Shown piece by piece: positions 19,766-28,024 of a stretch of DNA of 64,000 bases. Position 1 is the first letter of the stretch. Each line of letters starts with the position of its first letter. A model generated the notes under the pieces. That model was not told where the DNA came from and ran no database searches. It was given only the letters and a program-made list of their open reading frames with translations. This DNA is from Thiopontia sp964551545 (GTDB lineage Bacteria > Pseudomonadota > Gammaproteobacteria > GCF-002020875), in NCBI GenBank assembly GCA_964551545.1, contig CAZKCT010000003.1:13723-77722 (forward strand). The letters are read 5' to 3'. Both the position numbers and the translations under genes were made by a program.

Positions 19766-20509
19766 ATGAGTAATCTGGATGGAAAGATCGCACTAGTAAC
19801 CGGTGCCAGTCGCGGTATTGGTCAAGCGATTGCACTGAAGCTGGGCGCAATGGGCGCCACAGTGATTGGCACCGCAACCTCGGATGGCGGTGCAGAGAAG
19901 ATCACTGCCTATATGAAAGAGGCTGGCATTCAGGGCGAGGGGATGAAACTGAATGTCACCGACCTCTCTGAGATTGAGACAACCATCAAGCAGATTGGTG
20001 AAAATCATGGTGCCGTTACACTACTGATCAACAATGCGGGCATTACCCGTGACAATCTGTTGATGCGGATGAAGGAAGAGGAGTGGGGCGATATCATGGA
20101 GACCAACTTGACCTCCATCTATCGCGTCTCCAAGGCCTGTCTGCGTGGCATGATGAAGGCACGTGGCGGACGCATTATCAGCATCACCTCGGTCGTCGGC
20201 GCGATGGGCAACGCGGGTCAGTCTAATTACGCTGCTGCAAAAGCAGGAGTAATGGGGTTCAGCCGCTCTCTGGCGCGTGAAGTAGCCTCTCGTGGCGTAA
20301 CAGTCAACACGGTTGCACCCGGGTTTATTGACACCGATATGACCAAGGCGCTCCCTGATGAACAGAAAGAGGCGCTGAAAGTGCAGATTCCTGCAGGAGC
20401 ATTGGGACAGCCTGAGGATATTGCCAACGCGGTCGCCTTCCTGGCCTCCAATGAGGCAGCTTATGTCACCGGCCAGACACTTCACGTCAATGGCGGTATG
20501 TATATGTAA
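19766..20509 (+). CDS. fabG: 3-oxoacyl-ACP reductase
   Basis: NADPH-dependent reduction of 3-oxoacyl-ACP. The 247-residue short-chain dehydrogenase has the dinucleotide motif TGASRGIGQA at 13-22, NNAGITRD near 88, and the Ser-Tyr-Lys triad in SITSVVGAMG...SNYAAAKAG near 138-159. The C-terminus (ASNEAAYVTGQTLHVNGGMYM) is exactly the FabG end. It lies between fabD and acpP, separated from acpP by 100 bases holding a possible promoter. Confidence 0.97.
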   Translation: MSNLDGKIALVTGASRGIGQAIALKLGAMGATVIGTATSDGGAEKITAYMKEAGIQGEGMKLNVTDLSEIETTIKQIGENHGAVTLLINNAGITRDNLLMRMKEEEWGDIMETNLTSIYRVSKACLRGMMKARGGRIISITSVVGAMGNAGQSNYAAAKAGVMGFSRSLAREVASRGVTVNTVAPGFIDTDMTKALPDEQKEALKVQIPAGALGQPEDIANAVAFLASNEAAYVTGQTLHVNGGMYM

Positions 20510-20516
20510 AGAAGTT

Positions 20517-20543
20517 TTGAAAAACGGGAGAAGGTGGTAAAAT
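20517..20543 (+). promoter_or_regulatory. putative acpP promoter
   Basis: TTGAAA at 20517-20522 and TAAAAT at 20538-20543 with a 15-base spacer lie in the fabG-acpP gap. The spacer is slightly short. An extra promoter here would explain the high ACP level known in related bacteria; the site itself is inferred. A TTGACA at 20567-20572 has no matching -10 at a useful distance from the start codon. Confidence 0.35.
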
Positions 20544-20609
20544 CTGCTCCAGTTTTTCAACAACCGTTGACAAACGGATTCAGTGAACAATTAATCGTAG
20601 AGGATTGAA

Positions 20610-20846
20610 ATGAGCGATATTCAAGCACAGGTAACCAAGATTGTTGCAGAGCAGTTGGGTGTAGACGAGGGCGAGGTCAACAATGAGTCATCTTTCGTAG
20701 ATGATCTAGGGGCTGACTCACTCGACACCGTTGAGCTGGTTATGGCACTGGAGGAGGAGTTTGGTTGCGAGATTCCTGACGAAGAGGCAGAGAAGATCAC
20801 TACTGTTCAGCAGGCCATTGACTACGTCAACAAGGCGCAGAGCTAA
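20610..20846 (+). CDS. acpP: acyl carrier protein
   Basis: Carries growing acyl chains on a phosphopantetheine arm. The 78-residue acidic protein has the attachment Ser in LGADSLDTVELVMALEEEF at about residue 37 and the usual helical pattern (VTKIVAEQLGV at the start, ITTVQQAIDYV at the end). GAGGATT precedes the ATG. A strong terminator follows, so fabF may depend partly on its own promoter or on read-through. Confidence 0.98.
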   Translation: MSDIQAQVTKIVAEQLGVDEGEVNNESSFVDDLGADSLDTVELVMALEEEFGCEIPDEEAEKITTVQQAIDYVNKAQS

Positions 20847-20890
20847 AACTTTTCAATCAGTTCATTTTTGAACGACGATTTGAGAACCCC

Positions 20891-20927
20891 AAAAGCCGCA
20901 CTTCTCTTGATGGAGTGCGGCTTTTTT
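20891..20927 (+). terminator. intrinsic terminator after acpP
   Basis: The stem AAAAGCCGCACT pairs with AGTGCGGCTTTT across an 11-base loop and is followed by T residues, 45 bases after acpP and 26 bases before fabF. Confidence 0.85.
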
Positions 20928-20952
20928 AGTTCAGACCACAAGGATTGATACG

Positions 20953-22197
20953 ATGAAGGGTGATAGACGAGTTGTTGTAACCGGGATGGGAATGGTTTCC
21001 CCGGTTGGAAATACCGTAGACGAGAGCTGGGAGAATATCCTTGCAGGAAAGAGTGGCGCGGGACCTGTTCCCCATTTTGATGCTGCTGAATTTCCTGTGA
21101 CCTTCTCCTGCTCAGTCAAGGAGAGCTTTGATCCACTGGAATACCTCAGTAAGAAAGATCTGCGCAAGATGGACTCCTTCATCCACTACGGGATGGCCGC
21201 AGGCGTTCAAGCATTCCGTGACTCCGGTCTGGAAATCACCGAGGAGAATGCTGAGCGCATCGGTGTCTCTATCGGCTCTGGTATTGGCGGTCTACCCGGC
21301 ATTGAAAAGGGGCGTGATGCATTGGTTGCAGGCGGCCCTCGCAAGGTCTCCCCATTTTTTGTCCCCTCAAATATCATCAACATGGTCTCTGGCAACCTCT
21401 CCATTCTGATTGGCGCCAAGGGTCCTAACACCTCCATCGTCACCGCTTGCAGTACCGCCACGCACAGTGCAGGAGATGCGGCACGCATGATCGTTTACGG
21501 AGATGCTGATGTGATGATCACCGGTGGTGCCGAGAACGCGACCTCTCCTGTCGGACTCAGCGGCTTTGCGTCAGCCAAGGCTCTCTCCACACGCAACGAT
21601 GACCCTCAAACCGCAAGCCGTCCATGGGATGTCGACCGTGATGGCTTCGTGCTGGGTGATGGTGCAGGTGTCGTGGTGCTGGAGGAGTATGAGCACGCCA
21701 AGGCACGTGGCGCCAAGATCTATGCTGAGGTGACTGGCTTTGGAATGAGTGGAGATGCCTACCATATGACCTCACCTTCACCAGGCGGGGAGGGGGCATC
21801 CCGCTGCATGAACAGCGCGCTGGCTGACGCTGGGCTCAATCCAGATCAGATCGATTATGTGAATGCACACGGCACCTCAACACCTGCCGGTGATGTTGCG
21901 GAGACCTCTGCAGTGAAGATGACCTTTGGGGATCACGCCTATAAACTAGCCGTTAACTCAACCAAATCCATGACGGGTCATCTGTTGGGTGCCGCAGGTG
22001 GCATTGAGGCGATCTTCACTATTCTGGCGATCCGCGATCAGGTCTCACCACCGACCATCAACATCTTCAATCAAGACCCAGCGTGTGATCTGGATTACGT
22101 GGCCAATACCGCACGTGAGATGAAAATTGAATACGCCATCTCCAACTCATTTGGATTTGGTGGCACTAACGGAACACTCGTCTTCCAAAAAATTTGA
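20953..22197 (+). CDS. fabF: beta-ketoacyl-ACP synthase II
   Basis: Elongating condensing enzyme that also responds to temperature in relatives. The 414-residue product carries the Cys nucleophile in SIVTACSTATHSAGDA near residue 164 and the two catalytic histidines in YVNAHGTSTPAGD (about 304) and STKSMTGHLLGAAGG (about 341). The end NSFGFGGTNGTLVF is diagnostic for KAS I/II; the length and the operon place it as FabF. The stop overlaps the TTG start of pabB. Confidence 0.97.
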   Translation: MKGDRRVVVTGMGMVSPVGNTVDESWENILAGKSGAGPVPHFDAAEFPVTFSCSVKESFDPLEYLSKKDLRKMDSFIHYGMAAGVQAFRDSGLEITEENAERIGVSIGSGIGGLPGIEKGRDALVAGGPRKVSPFFVPSNIINMVSGNLSILIGAKGPNTSIVTACSTATHSAGDAARMIVYGDADVMITGGAENATSPVGLSGFASAKALSTRNDDPQTASRPWDVDRDGFVLGDGAGVVVLEEYEHAKARGAKIYAEVTGFGMSGDAYHMTSPSPGGEGASRCMNSALADAGLNPDQIDYVNAHGTSTPAGDVAETSAVKMTFGDHAYKLAVNSTKSMTGHLLGAAGGIEAIFTILAIRDQVSPPTINIFNQDPACDLDYVANTAREMKIEYAISNSFGFGGTNGTLVFQKI

Positions 22198-23522
22198 TTG
22201 TCGAGCGCCCCGTGCTGGGGGTTGATCTGCTTGCATTGCATGCAGCTAATCCCCAGCGTTACCCCTACCTGCTAGAGAGCAGCGCAACGGATTCATCCTC
22301 TCAGGGAAACCACTGGAGCATTCTCTTTGCATTTCCCGGAGAAGTTGTTCGCGCAGCAGAGGGAGCGTTTCTGTCGCGGCTCGACCAGCAATGGCAGCAG
22401 GCTGCATCAAAAGCTCTAGATTGCCCCAGCGAACTCCCGTTCCGTGGTGGCTGGTTTCTCTTTCTTGATTATGAGCTGGCGCATCAGATTGAGCCTGTGC
22501 TCTCTCGCAACCGATCACAGCCTCCCACTTCCCAGGCCTACGCCCGAAGAGTTCCCGCAGCTATCCTGATTGATCACAATAGTGATCGACTCTATCTGGT
22601 CGAAGAGGGGGAGGAGTCAGAGCTAGTTCAGAAGATGGAGATAGATATCCAACAAGAGAGTGTGCTCCCTACCAATCTAGATTCTTTGCCATTGAATCGA
22701 CTCAGTGAGGAGTCATCGCAACAGTTTCTTGACGGGATTGAACGAATCAAGCGTTACATCATTGAGGGAGATGTTTTCCAGGTCAACCTTTCACGTCAAT
22801 GGGAAGGAACACTCAAATCCTCCGTCTCACCAGGGGAGCTCTATCAGCGACTGCGCCGCAGTAACCCTGCGCCATTTTCAGGGATTGCTGTCGATGGCGA
22901 ACAAGCGGTCATCAGCTCCTCTCCAGAACGACTCGTCCGTGTTCGCGATGGCGTTGCTGAGACCCGTCCTATCGCGGGAACCCATCCTCGTGGCGCTACA
23001 GACACAGAGGACCAGAAACTTTCCAGCCAATTATTGGACCACCCCAAAGAGCAGGCAGAGCATGTCATGCTGATCGATCTGGAGCGCAATGATCTAGGCC
23101 GCGTTTGCCAACCAGGATCCATTGAGGTGAATGAGTTAATGGTGCTGGAAAGTTACGCCCATGTTCACCATATCGTCTCCAACGTACGAGGAGTACTGGC
23201 AACCGGCACCACACCTGGTGCAGTGATCCGGGCACTCTTTCCTGGCGGAACTATTACGGGTTGTCCCAAGGTGCGATGCATGGAGATCATTGATGAACTG
23301 GAGTCGGCTCCACGCCATGCCTACACTGGCAGCATGGGCTACCTCAACCACAATGGAGATCTTGATCTCAACATTCTGATTCGAACCATCATGCAAGATG
23401 GCAAGCAGATTCAGCTACGTGCCGGCGCCGGAATTGTTCATGACTCAATTCCGCAACGTGAACTTGAGGAGACCCGTGCCAAGGCAAAAGGGATGTTGGT
23501 TGCATTGGGGGCCGCAGAATGA
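22194..23522 (+). CDS. pabB: aminodeoxychorismate synthase component I
   Basis: Turns chorismate plus ammonia into 4-amino-4-deoxychorismate for folate synthesis. The 442-residue protein has the chorismate-binding domain: GDVFQVNLSRQWEG, FSGIAVDGEQAVISSSPERL, ETRPIAGTHPRG, LIDLERNDLGRVCQPGS and GGTITGCPKVRCMEIIDELE. The site used as the lysine nucleophile in E. coli PabB (PIKGT) reads PIAGT here, the anthranilate-synthase-like form; many PabB-type proteins share this, so the name rests on the pabC neighbour. The start is a TTG overlapping the fabF stop. pabC follows with an ATGA overlap. Confidence 0.88.
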   Translation: MIVERPVLGVDLLALHAANPQRYPYLLESSATDSSSQGNHWSILFAFPGEVVRAAEGAFLSRLDQQWQQAASKALDCPSELPFRGGWFLFLDYELAHQIEPVLSRNRSQPPTSQAYARRVPAAILIDHNSDRLYLVEEGEESELVQKMEIDIQQESVLPTNLDSLPLNRLSEESSQQFLDGIERIKRYIIEGDVFQVNLSRQWEGTLKSSVSPGELYQRLRRSNPAPFSGIAVDGEQAVISSSPERLVRVRDGVAETRPIAGTHPRGATDTEDQKLSSQLLDHPKEQAEHVMLIDLERNDLGRVCQPGSIEVNELMVLESYAHVHHIVSNVRGVLATGTTPGAVIRALFPGGTITGCPKVRCMEIIDELESAPRHAYTGSMGYLNHNGDLDLNILIRTIMQDGKQIQLRAGAGIVHDSIPQRELEETRAKAKGMLVALGAAE

Positions 23523-24331
23523 TTCTGGTCAATGGTGCTCCTGCGACGCAACTCGAAATCAGTGATCGGGGACTACAGTACGGCGATGGACTGTTTGAGA
23601 CCATCGCTGTTATAAAAGGCATTCCACAGCAACTGGATCGGCATTTACGTCGACTGCAATACGGGTGTCAACGTCTCTCCATCCCAACACCAGATGATGC
23701 ACTACTAACCACAGAAATCGAGCAGTTGCTCCATCAAAACGGTGATCTGCGATCTGTGCTCAAGCTGATGGTCACTCGCGGATCGGGGGGAAGAGGGTAT
23801 CGTCCACCTCCAGCACCAGAACCCACCCGCATTCTTTCACTTTCTCCATGGCCCATTTACCCTCCCTCTGAACAGGGGATACGGGCAAGGCTCTGTGAAA
23901 CCCGTCTTGGGAGTAACCCTGCATTGGCCGGCATCAAGCACCTTAATCGTCTCGAACAGGTGCTGGCTCGTAATGAGTGGAGTAATCCTGAAATCGCAGA
24001 AGGGGTCATGATGGATGGGGAAGGGCGCCTCATTGAGGGAACCATCAGCAACCTCTTTTTGGTTTTTGATGAGGAGATTTACACGCCTGACCTCTCGCTC
24101 TGTGGCGTCAATGGCGTGATGCGTGCGCTGCTGATCGATCAACAGAGAGAGGCCGGGAAAGAGGTCGTCATTCGCCCCATTCACCAGAACGAGCTGAAGC
24201 AAGCGGATGAGGTGTTCTGTACCAACAGTCTGATTGGAATCTGGCCGGTACAACAAATTGACGCCCTGCGATTTGATGCCCCAGGCCCCGTCACCACCGA
24301 TTGTATTCATCGTCTGAACAGGCCATCATAG
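23519..24331 (+). CDS. pabC: aminodeoxychorismate lyase (4-amino-4-deoxychorismate lyase)
   Basis: PLP enzyme that releases p-aminobenzoate and pyruvate from aminodeoxychorismate. The 270-residue class IV aminotransferase-fold protein shows ISDRGLQYGDGLFETIAV at residues 12-29, the PLP lysine in LAGIKHLNRLEQVLARNE near 140, and EGTISNLFLVFD near 177. The ATG overlaps the pabB stop (ATGA). In most gammaproteobacteria mltG follows pabC; here tmk comes directly after a 6-base gap. Confidence 0.94.
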   Translation: MILVNGAPATQLEISDRGLQYGDGLFETIAVIKGIPQQLDRHLRRLQYGCQRLSIPTPDDALLTTEIEQLLHQNGDLRSVLKLMVTRGSGGRGYRPPPAPEPTRILSLSPWPIYPPSEQGIRARLCETRLGSNPALAGIKHLNRLEQVLARNEWSNPEIAEGVMMDGEGRLIEGTISNLFLVFDEEIYTPDLSLCGVNGVMRALLIDQQREAGKEVVIRPIHQNELKQADEVFCTNSLIGIWPVQQIDALRFDAPGPVTTDCIHRLNRPS

Positions 24332-24337
24332 CGCCCC

Positions 24338-24976
24338 ATGACAACAGGACAGTTCATCACCGTTGAGGGTTCCGAAGGGGTTGGTAAAACGACCAATCTC
24401 AACCATATCCGCCAGCAACTACTGGCTGCGGGAGTTGAGGTCGTAGAGACTCGGGAACCCGGAGGAACGCCGCTTGGAGAAGAGTTGCGAGAACTCCTCC
24501 TTGACCACCGCCACCATGGCATGTCCGAAGATACTGAGTTGATGCTGATGTTTGCTGCCCGTGCAGAACATCTTGCACAGGTCATTCGACCAGCCTTGAG
24601 TGCCGGGAAATGGGTGCTATGTGACCGATTTACTGATGCCAGCCACGCCTACCAGGGTGCTGGACGAGGGATCTCCGGGCAACGGATTGCACAACTGGAA
24701 ACGTGGGTCCAACAGGGGCTCCAGCCCGACTTCACGCTGTTGCTTGATCTAGACCCTGAGATTGGAATGGAGCGCGCTGGAAAGCGAGGCGCACTGGACC
24801 GCTTCGAGAAAGAGCAGATCGACTTCTTCCATCGTGTACGGCAAGGTTATCTGGATCGAGCAAATCAATTTCCTGAACGCTTCCATGTGATCAACGCTGC
24901 CGAGTCCATTGAATCGGTCCAGCATGCCATTGATGGTGCGCTGATCCCTTTCATTGAGCGCTGCACCCATGGCTAG
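24338..24976 (+). CDS. tmk: thymidylate kinase
   Basis: Phosphorylates dTMP to dTDP. The 212-residue protein has the P-loop EGSEGVGKTTNL near residue 8, the catalytic region ETREPGGTPLGEELRELLL, the DR motif CDRFTDASHAYQGAGRG near 96-112 and the lid ERAGKRGALDRFE. All are typical of the bacterial enzyme. It overlaps holB by eight bases. Conserved tmk-holB-tatD order. Confidence 0.96.
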   Translation: MTTGQFITVEGSEGVGKTTNLNHIRQQLLAAGVEVVETREPGGTPLGEELRELLLDHRHHGMSEDTELMLMFAARAEHLAQVIRPALSAGKWVLCDRFTDASHAYQGAGRGISGQRIAQLETWVQQGLQPDFTLLLDLDPEIGMERAGKRGALDRFEKEQIDFFHRVRQGYLDRANQFPERFHVINAAESIESVQHAIDGALIPFIERCTHG

Positions 24977-25952
24977 TCCACTTCCCTGGCAGCAGAAAAA
25001 TTGGTCTGCCATTCAACAACGCATCCATCAGCAACGGATTCCCCACGCCTTGCTGCTGCATGGCCCGGAAGGGACTGGTAAAAACCAGTTTGCTGAAGCA
25101 CTGGCTCAGAGCCTGCTCTGTAATCAACCAAACCGTACGGGCACTTGGGAGGGAGAAGGGTGTAGCCAATGCCCATCATGCAAACTATTTGCAGCAGAGA
25201 GTCACCCTGATTTTCATCCGCTGCAGCCGGAAGAGGGGAAACAGATCCTTGCGGTAGACCCAGTTCGAGAGATGGTTGGAGAGCTGGGTTATACCCCTCA
25301 GATTTCTCAGCATAAAGTGGTTGTCTTGCAGCCCGCAGAAACGATGAACCGTAACGCTGCCAACAGCCTTCTGAAAACGCTTGAAGAGCCTGCTGGAGAG
25401 TCCATCATGATCTTGGTCTCTCACGCGCCTGCGTCTCTATTGCCCACCATCCGTAGTCGCTGCCAACAGATCGCTTTCCCGCCGCCTTCACAGCACGAGG
25501 CGTTGCGATGGCTCGAGCAGCAGGCAGAAGTGGATGAGGTGTCGGCAAAAGAAATTATTGCATTGGCAGAAGGCGCACCGTTCAAGGCACTCACACTGTT
25601 TTCCAATGACCTGCACAATCATCAACAGCAGATGGGCAAGGAGCTTGTTGCGCTGCTTCAGGGAAAAGAGAATCCCATCCAGGTTTCACTGCGCTGGAGC
25701 AAACAAGATGCCGCCATCACACTGCGTTGGCTACAGCAGTGGGTTACCTCTCTCCTCAAGGGACAGAGTAGGGGAGAAGCACATTCTGCGGAACCACTTC
25801 GCACCCTATCTCTTCTATTGAAAAATATCCCTACTCAGAGACTCTTTCTCTTCCTGGATCAGGTGACTGAGGCTATTGCTCTTTCGACCACTCCGGTTAA
25901 TAAAGAGCTGCTTTTTCAGGGGCTATTGATGGATTGGAGTAAATTTCGATGA
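24969..25952 (+). CDS. holB: DNA polymerase III subunit delta'
   Basis: Clamp-loader subunit of DNA polymerase III. The 327-residue protein has the AAA+ fold with a modified P-loop HGPEGTGKNQFAEAL near residue 34 (the classic Ser/Thr after GK is Asn, consistent with the non-ATPase role of delta'), the zinc cysteines CSQCPSCKLF near 62-71 with an upstream Cys, and SLLKTLEEPAGESIMILVSH in the sensor region. The ATG at 24969 inside the tmk end is chosen over an earlier non-ATG start. The stop overlaps tatD (ATGA). The pilZ gene often found between holB and tatD is missing. Confidence 0.93.
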   Translation: MASPLPWQQKNWSAIQQRIHQQRIPHALLLHGPEGTGKNQFAEALAQSLLCNQPNRTGTWEGEGCSQCPSCKLFAAESHPDFHPLQPEEGKQILAVDPVREMVGELGYTPQISQHKVVVLQPAETMNRNAANSLLKTLEEPAGESIMILVSHAPASLLPTIRSRCQQIAFPPPSQHEALRWLEQQAEVDEVSAKEIIALAEGAPFKALTLFSNDLHNHQQQMGKELVALLQGKENPIQVSLRWSKQDAAITLRWLQQWVTSLLKGQSRGEAHSAEPLRTLSLLLKNIPTQRLFLFLDQVTEAIALSTTPVNKELLFQGLLMDWSKFR

Positions 25953-26719
25953 TTGATTCTCATTGCCACCTCGATCGTCTAAAACATGCCGATGGAGAAA
26001 CCCTATCAGACGCACTTACGCGAGCGAAAACAGAGGGAGTACACGGCTTTCTCAACGTCTGCATTGATCTGAAAAATTATGATGCGGTGATTCAAATTGC
26101 CGAGTCAGACCCGAGCATTGTGGCCTCTGTTGGGGTACACCCCAATGAGATGGAACAGCCCGAACCAACGCTCGATGAGCTTCTACAGCGGGCAACACAC
26201 CCCAAAATCGTTGCAATTGGAGAGACAGGACTCGACTACCACTATGTCACCGAAGGGCTGGAGCGACAACAGCAGCGTTTTCGCACCCATATTGAGGCCG
26301 CGAAATCTTGTGGAAAGCCACTGATTATCCATACCCGAGAGGCTCGAGAGGATACCATTCGAGTCATGCAAGAGGAGAAGGCGACAGAGTGTGGTGGGGT
26401 GATGCACTGCTTTACTGAATCTAAAGAGATGGCAAAACAAGCGCTTGATCTTGGTTTCTATATCTCTTTCTCAGGCATTATCACCTTCAGAAATGCGCAG
26501 CCACTGCGTGATGTCGTCCAAATGGTTCCCGAAGATCGACTGCTGATTGAGACCGATTCTCCCTATTTGGCGCCGGTTCCTTATCGCGGAAAGCCCAATC
26601 AACCCGCTTATGTGCGCCAGGTTGCAGAGCAGGTCGCAGAGTTGCGCGGCTGGAGCGTTGAACAGGTGGATCAAATTACCAGCAAAAATTTTGAGCAGCT
26701 ATTCGACACCTCGTTTTAA
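25949..26719 (+). CDS. tatD: TatD-family metal-dependent deoxyribonuclease
   Basis: A 256-residue TIM-barrel hydrolase of the TatD/YcfH group, with DNase activity in characterised members. Metal ligands are visible: DSHCHLD at residues 3-9 (two His), Glu in AIGETGLDYHY near 92, His in PLIIHTREA near 128, His in GVMHCFTES near 152 and Asp in LIETDSPYLAP near 202. It follows holB with a 4-base overlap, which matches the ycfH locus of E. coli. Its end touches the convergent aminotransferase gene. Confidence 0.93.
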   Translation: MIDSHCHLDRLKHADGETLSDALTRAKTEGVHGFLNVCIDLKNYDAVIQIAESDPSIVASVGVHPNEMEQPEPTLDELLQRATHPKIVAIGETGLDYHYVTEGLERQQQRFRTHIEAAKSCGKPLIIHTREAREDTIRVMQEEKATECGGVMHCFTESKEMAKQALDLGFYISFSGIITFRNAQPLRDVVQMVPEDRLLIETDSPYLAPVPYRGKPNQPAYVRQVAEQVAELRGWSVEQVDQITSKNFEQLFDTSF

Positions 26720-27876
26720 GGATACTCCGCAAGCCATTTAACCACCTCTTCCAACTGCTCCATTGGCGTGTAGTAGTGTGGTGAGAGGCGAATACCTCCA
26801 GAACGGACTGCACACTCAACTCCTTTATCCTTCAAATAATTAAATAAACATCCTGAGCTATTTTCTTTTATTTGAAAAGTGACAATTCCAGACTGCCTCA
26901 TCTGTTCTGATGCAGTCACCAGCGTATAGGCTGGAAGTCTCTCAACCTGTTTCATGAGAAAACGGGTACGCTCCAGCACACGACTTTCTACCTGATCCAT
27001 TCCCAAATCTTCCAGTAAAGAGAGGGATGCCTCCAGGGCATGAATTCCAAGCATATTGGGACTACCCGGTTCAAATCGTCTTCCACTACCCGCAATCGTC
27101 CAGTTTTGATCCTGCTGGCAGCAGCCGGAGTTCTCACCAGATGAGGGATCTGCTTCAAATTCAAACGGAAATTCGCGCATATGCCAGCCAAATTGACGCA
27201 ATTGGAGCCGATCTCTGACATTGGGGTTTGTATATAACAGCGCACAACCTTCAGGAGCAAGCATCCATTTGTGTCCATCTGCGACCACAAAGTCTGGAGA
27301 AATGGCCTGACCATCCATTATTAACGCCCCAAGACTTTGAATCCCGTCCACACAAAATAGAATCCCACGCGAACGACAAAATGACCCAATCCGCTCCAGG
27401 TCCATTCTCAATCCCGTCCCAAACTGAACGGAACTGATTGAAATCAAACGTGTCTCACCATCAACTGCATCAAACAGTGCATCTTCCGGCGTTGTCGCAC
27501 TGTCCAACGCCGCTTTGCGGGTAGAGACCCCATCATACTTCAGCGACTCCCAAACCATCGTATTGGATGGAAACTCCTGATTTGAGGTCACTACATTTTC
27601 ACCAGACTTCCATGGCAGCCCATGGGCCACCACAGAGAGCCCCTCAGAGGTATTTTTCAGTAACGAGATATCATCCGCACAACCAATACCAACCAAGCGG
27701 CTGAGTCGCTCACGGAGTCGCATCTCAATCTCAAGCCATTGCGGATAGTGACTGGATCCCATTGAACCATTCTCTACAGCAAAAGCCTGCACAGCCTCCA
27801 CAGTTCGCTTCGGCCAAGGTGAGACCGCCGCATGGTTCAGGTAAATCAAACCTGATGTCAGTTCAAAATCATCCAT
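26716..27876 (-). CDS. aminotransferase class V-fold PLP enzyme
   Basis: A 386-residue PLP enzyme of the cysteine desulfurase / isopenicillin-N epimerase type. YLNHAAVSPWP near residue 13 is the family N-terminus, SISSVQFGTGLRMDLERIG and FCVDGIQSLGAL form the cofactor pocket, and the Schiff-base lysine is in VVADGHKWMLAPEG near residue 201. RFEPGSPNMLGIHALEASL and GIRLSPHYY are substrate-side motifs. No Fe-S assembly genes are near and no catalytic Cys loop is obvious, so a desulfurase role is not supported. Function beyond class V is unknown. It converges with tatD. Confidence 0.85.
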   Translation of the reverse strand: MDDFELTSGLIYLNHAAVSPWPKRTVEAVQAFAVENGSMGSSHYPQWLEIEMRLRERLSRLVGIGCADDISLLKNTSEGLSVVAHGLPWKSGENVVTSNQEFPSNTMVWESLKYDGVSTRKAALDSATTPEDALFDAVDGETRLISISSVQFGTGLRMDLERIGSFCRSRGILFCVDGIQSLGALIMDGQAISPDFVVADGHKWMLAPEGCALLYTNPNVRDRLQLRQFGWHMREFPFEFEADPSSGENSGCCQQDQNWTIAGSGRRFEPGSPNMLGIHALEASLSLLEDLGMDQVESRVLERTRFLMKQVERLPAYTLVTASEQMRQSGIVTFQIKENSSGCLFNYLKDKGVECAVRSGGIRLSPHYYTPMEQLEEVVKWLAEYP

Positions 27877-28024
27877 TCAGTGATCATACCGCACATATTT
27901 ACTGCAAAGCTCCGGGATTCGCGTTGCTTCGAGATTCTCTACATGGTGCGCATAATACATATTATGTTAAATAAAAGAAAGACTGACAAAAGGGAGACAG
28001 AGCACCAACACTCTTCCCCATCTC

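Noticed and set aside
26716..27876. Cysteine desulfurase (IscS/SufS) label
   Set aside because: No catalytic Cys loop is seen and no Fe-S assembly genes are nearby; only the class V fold is supported.
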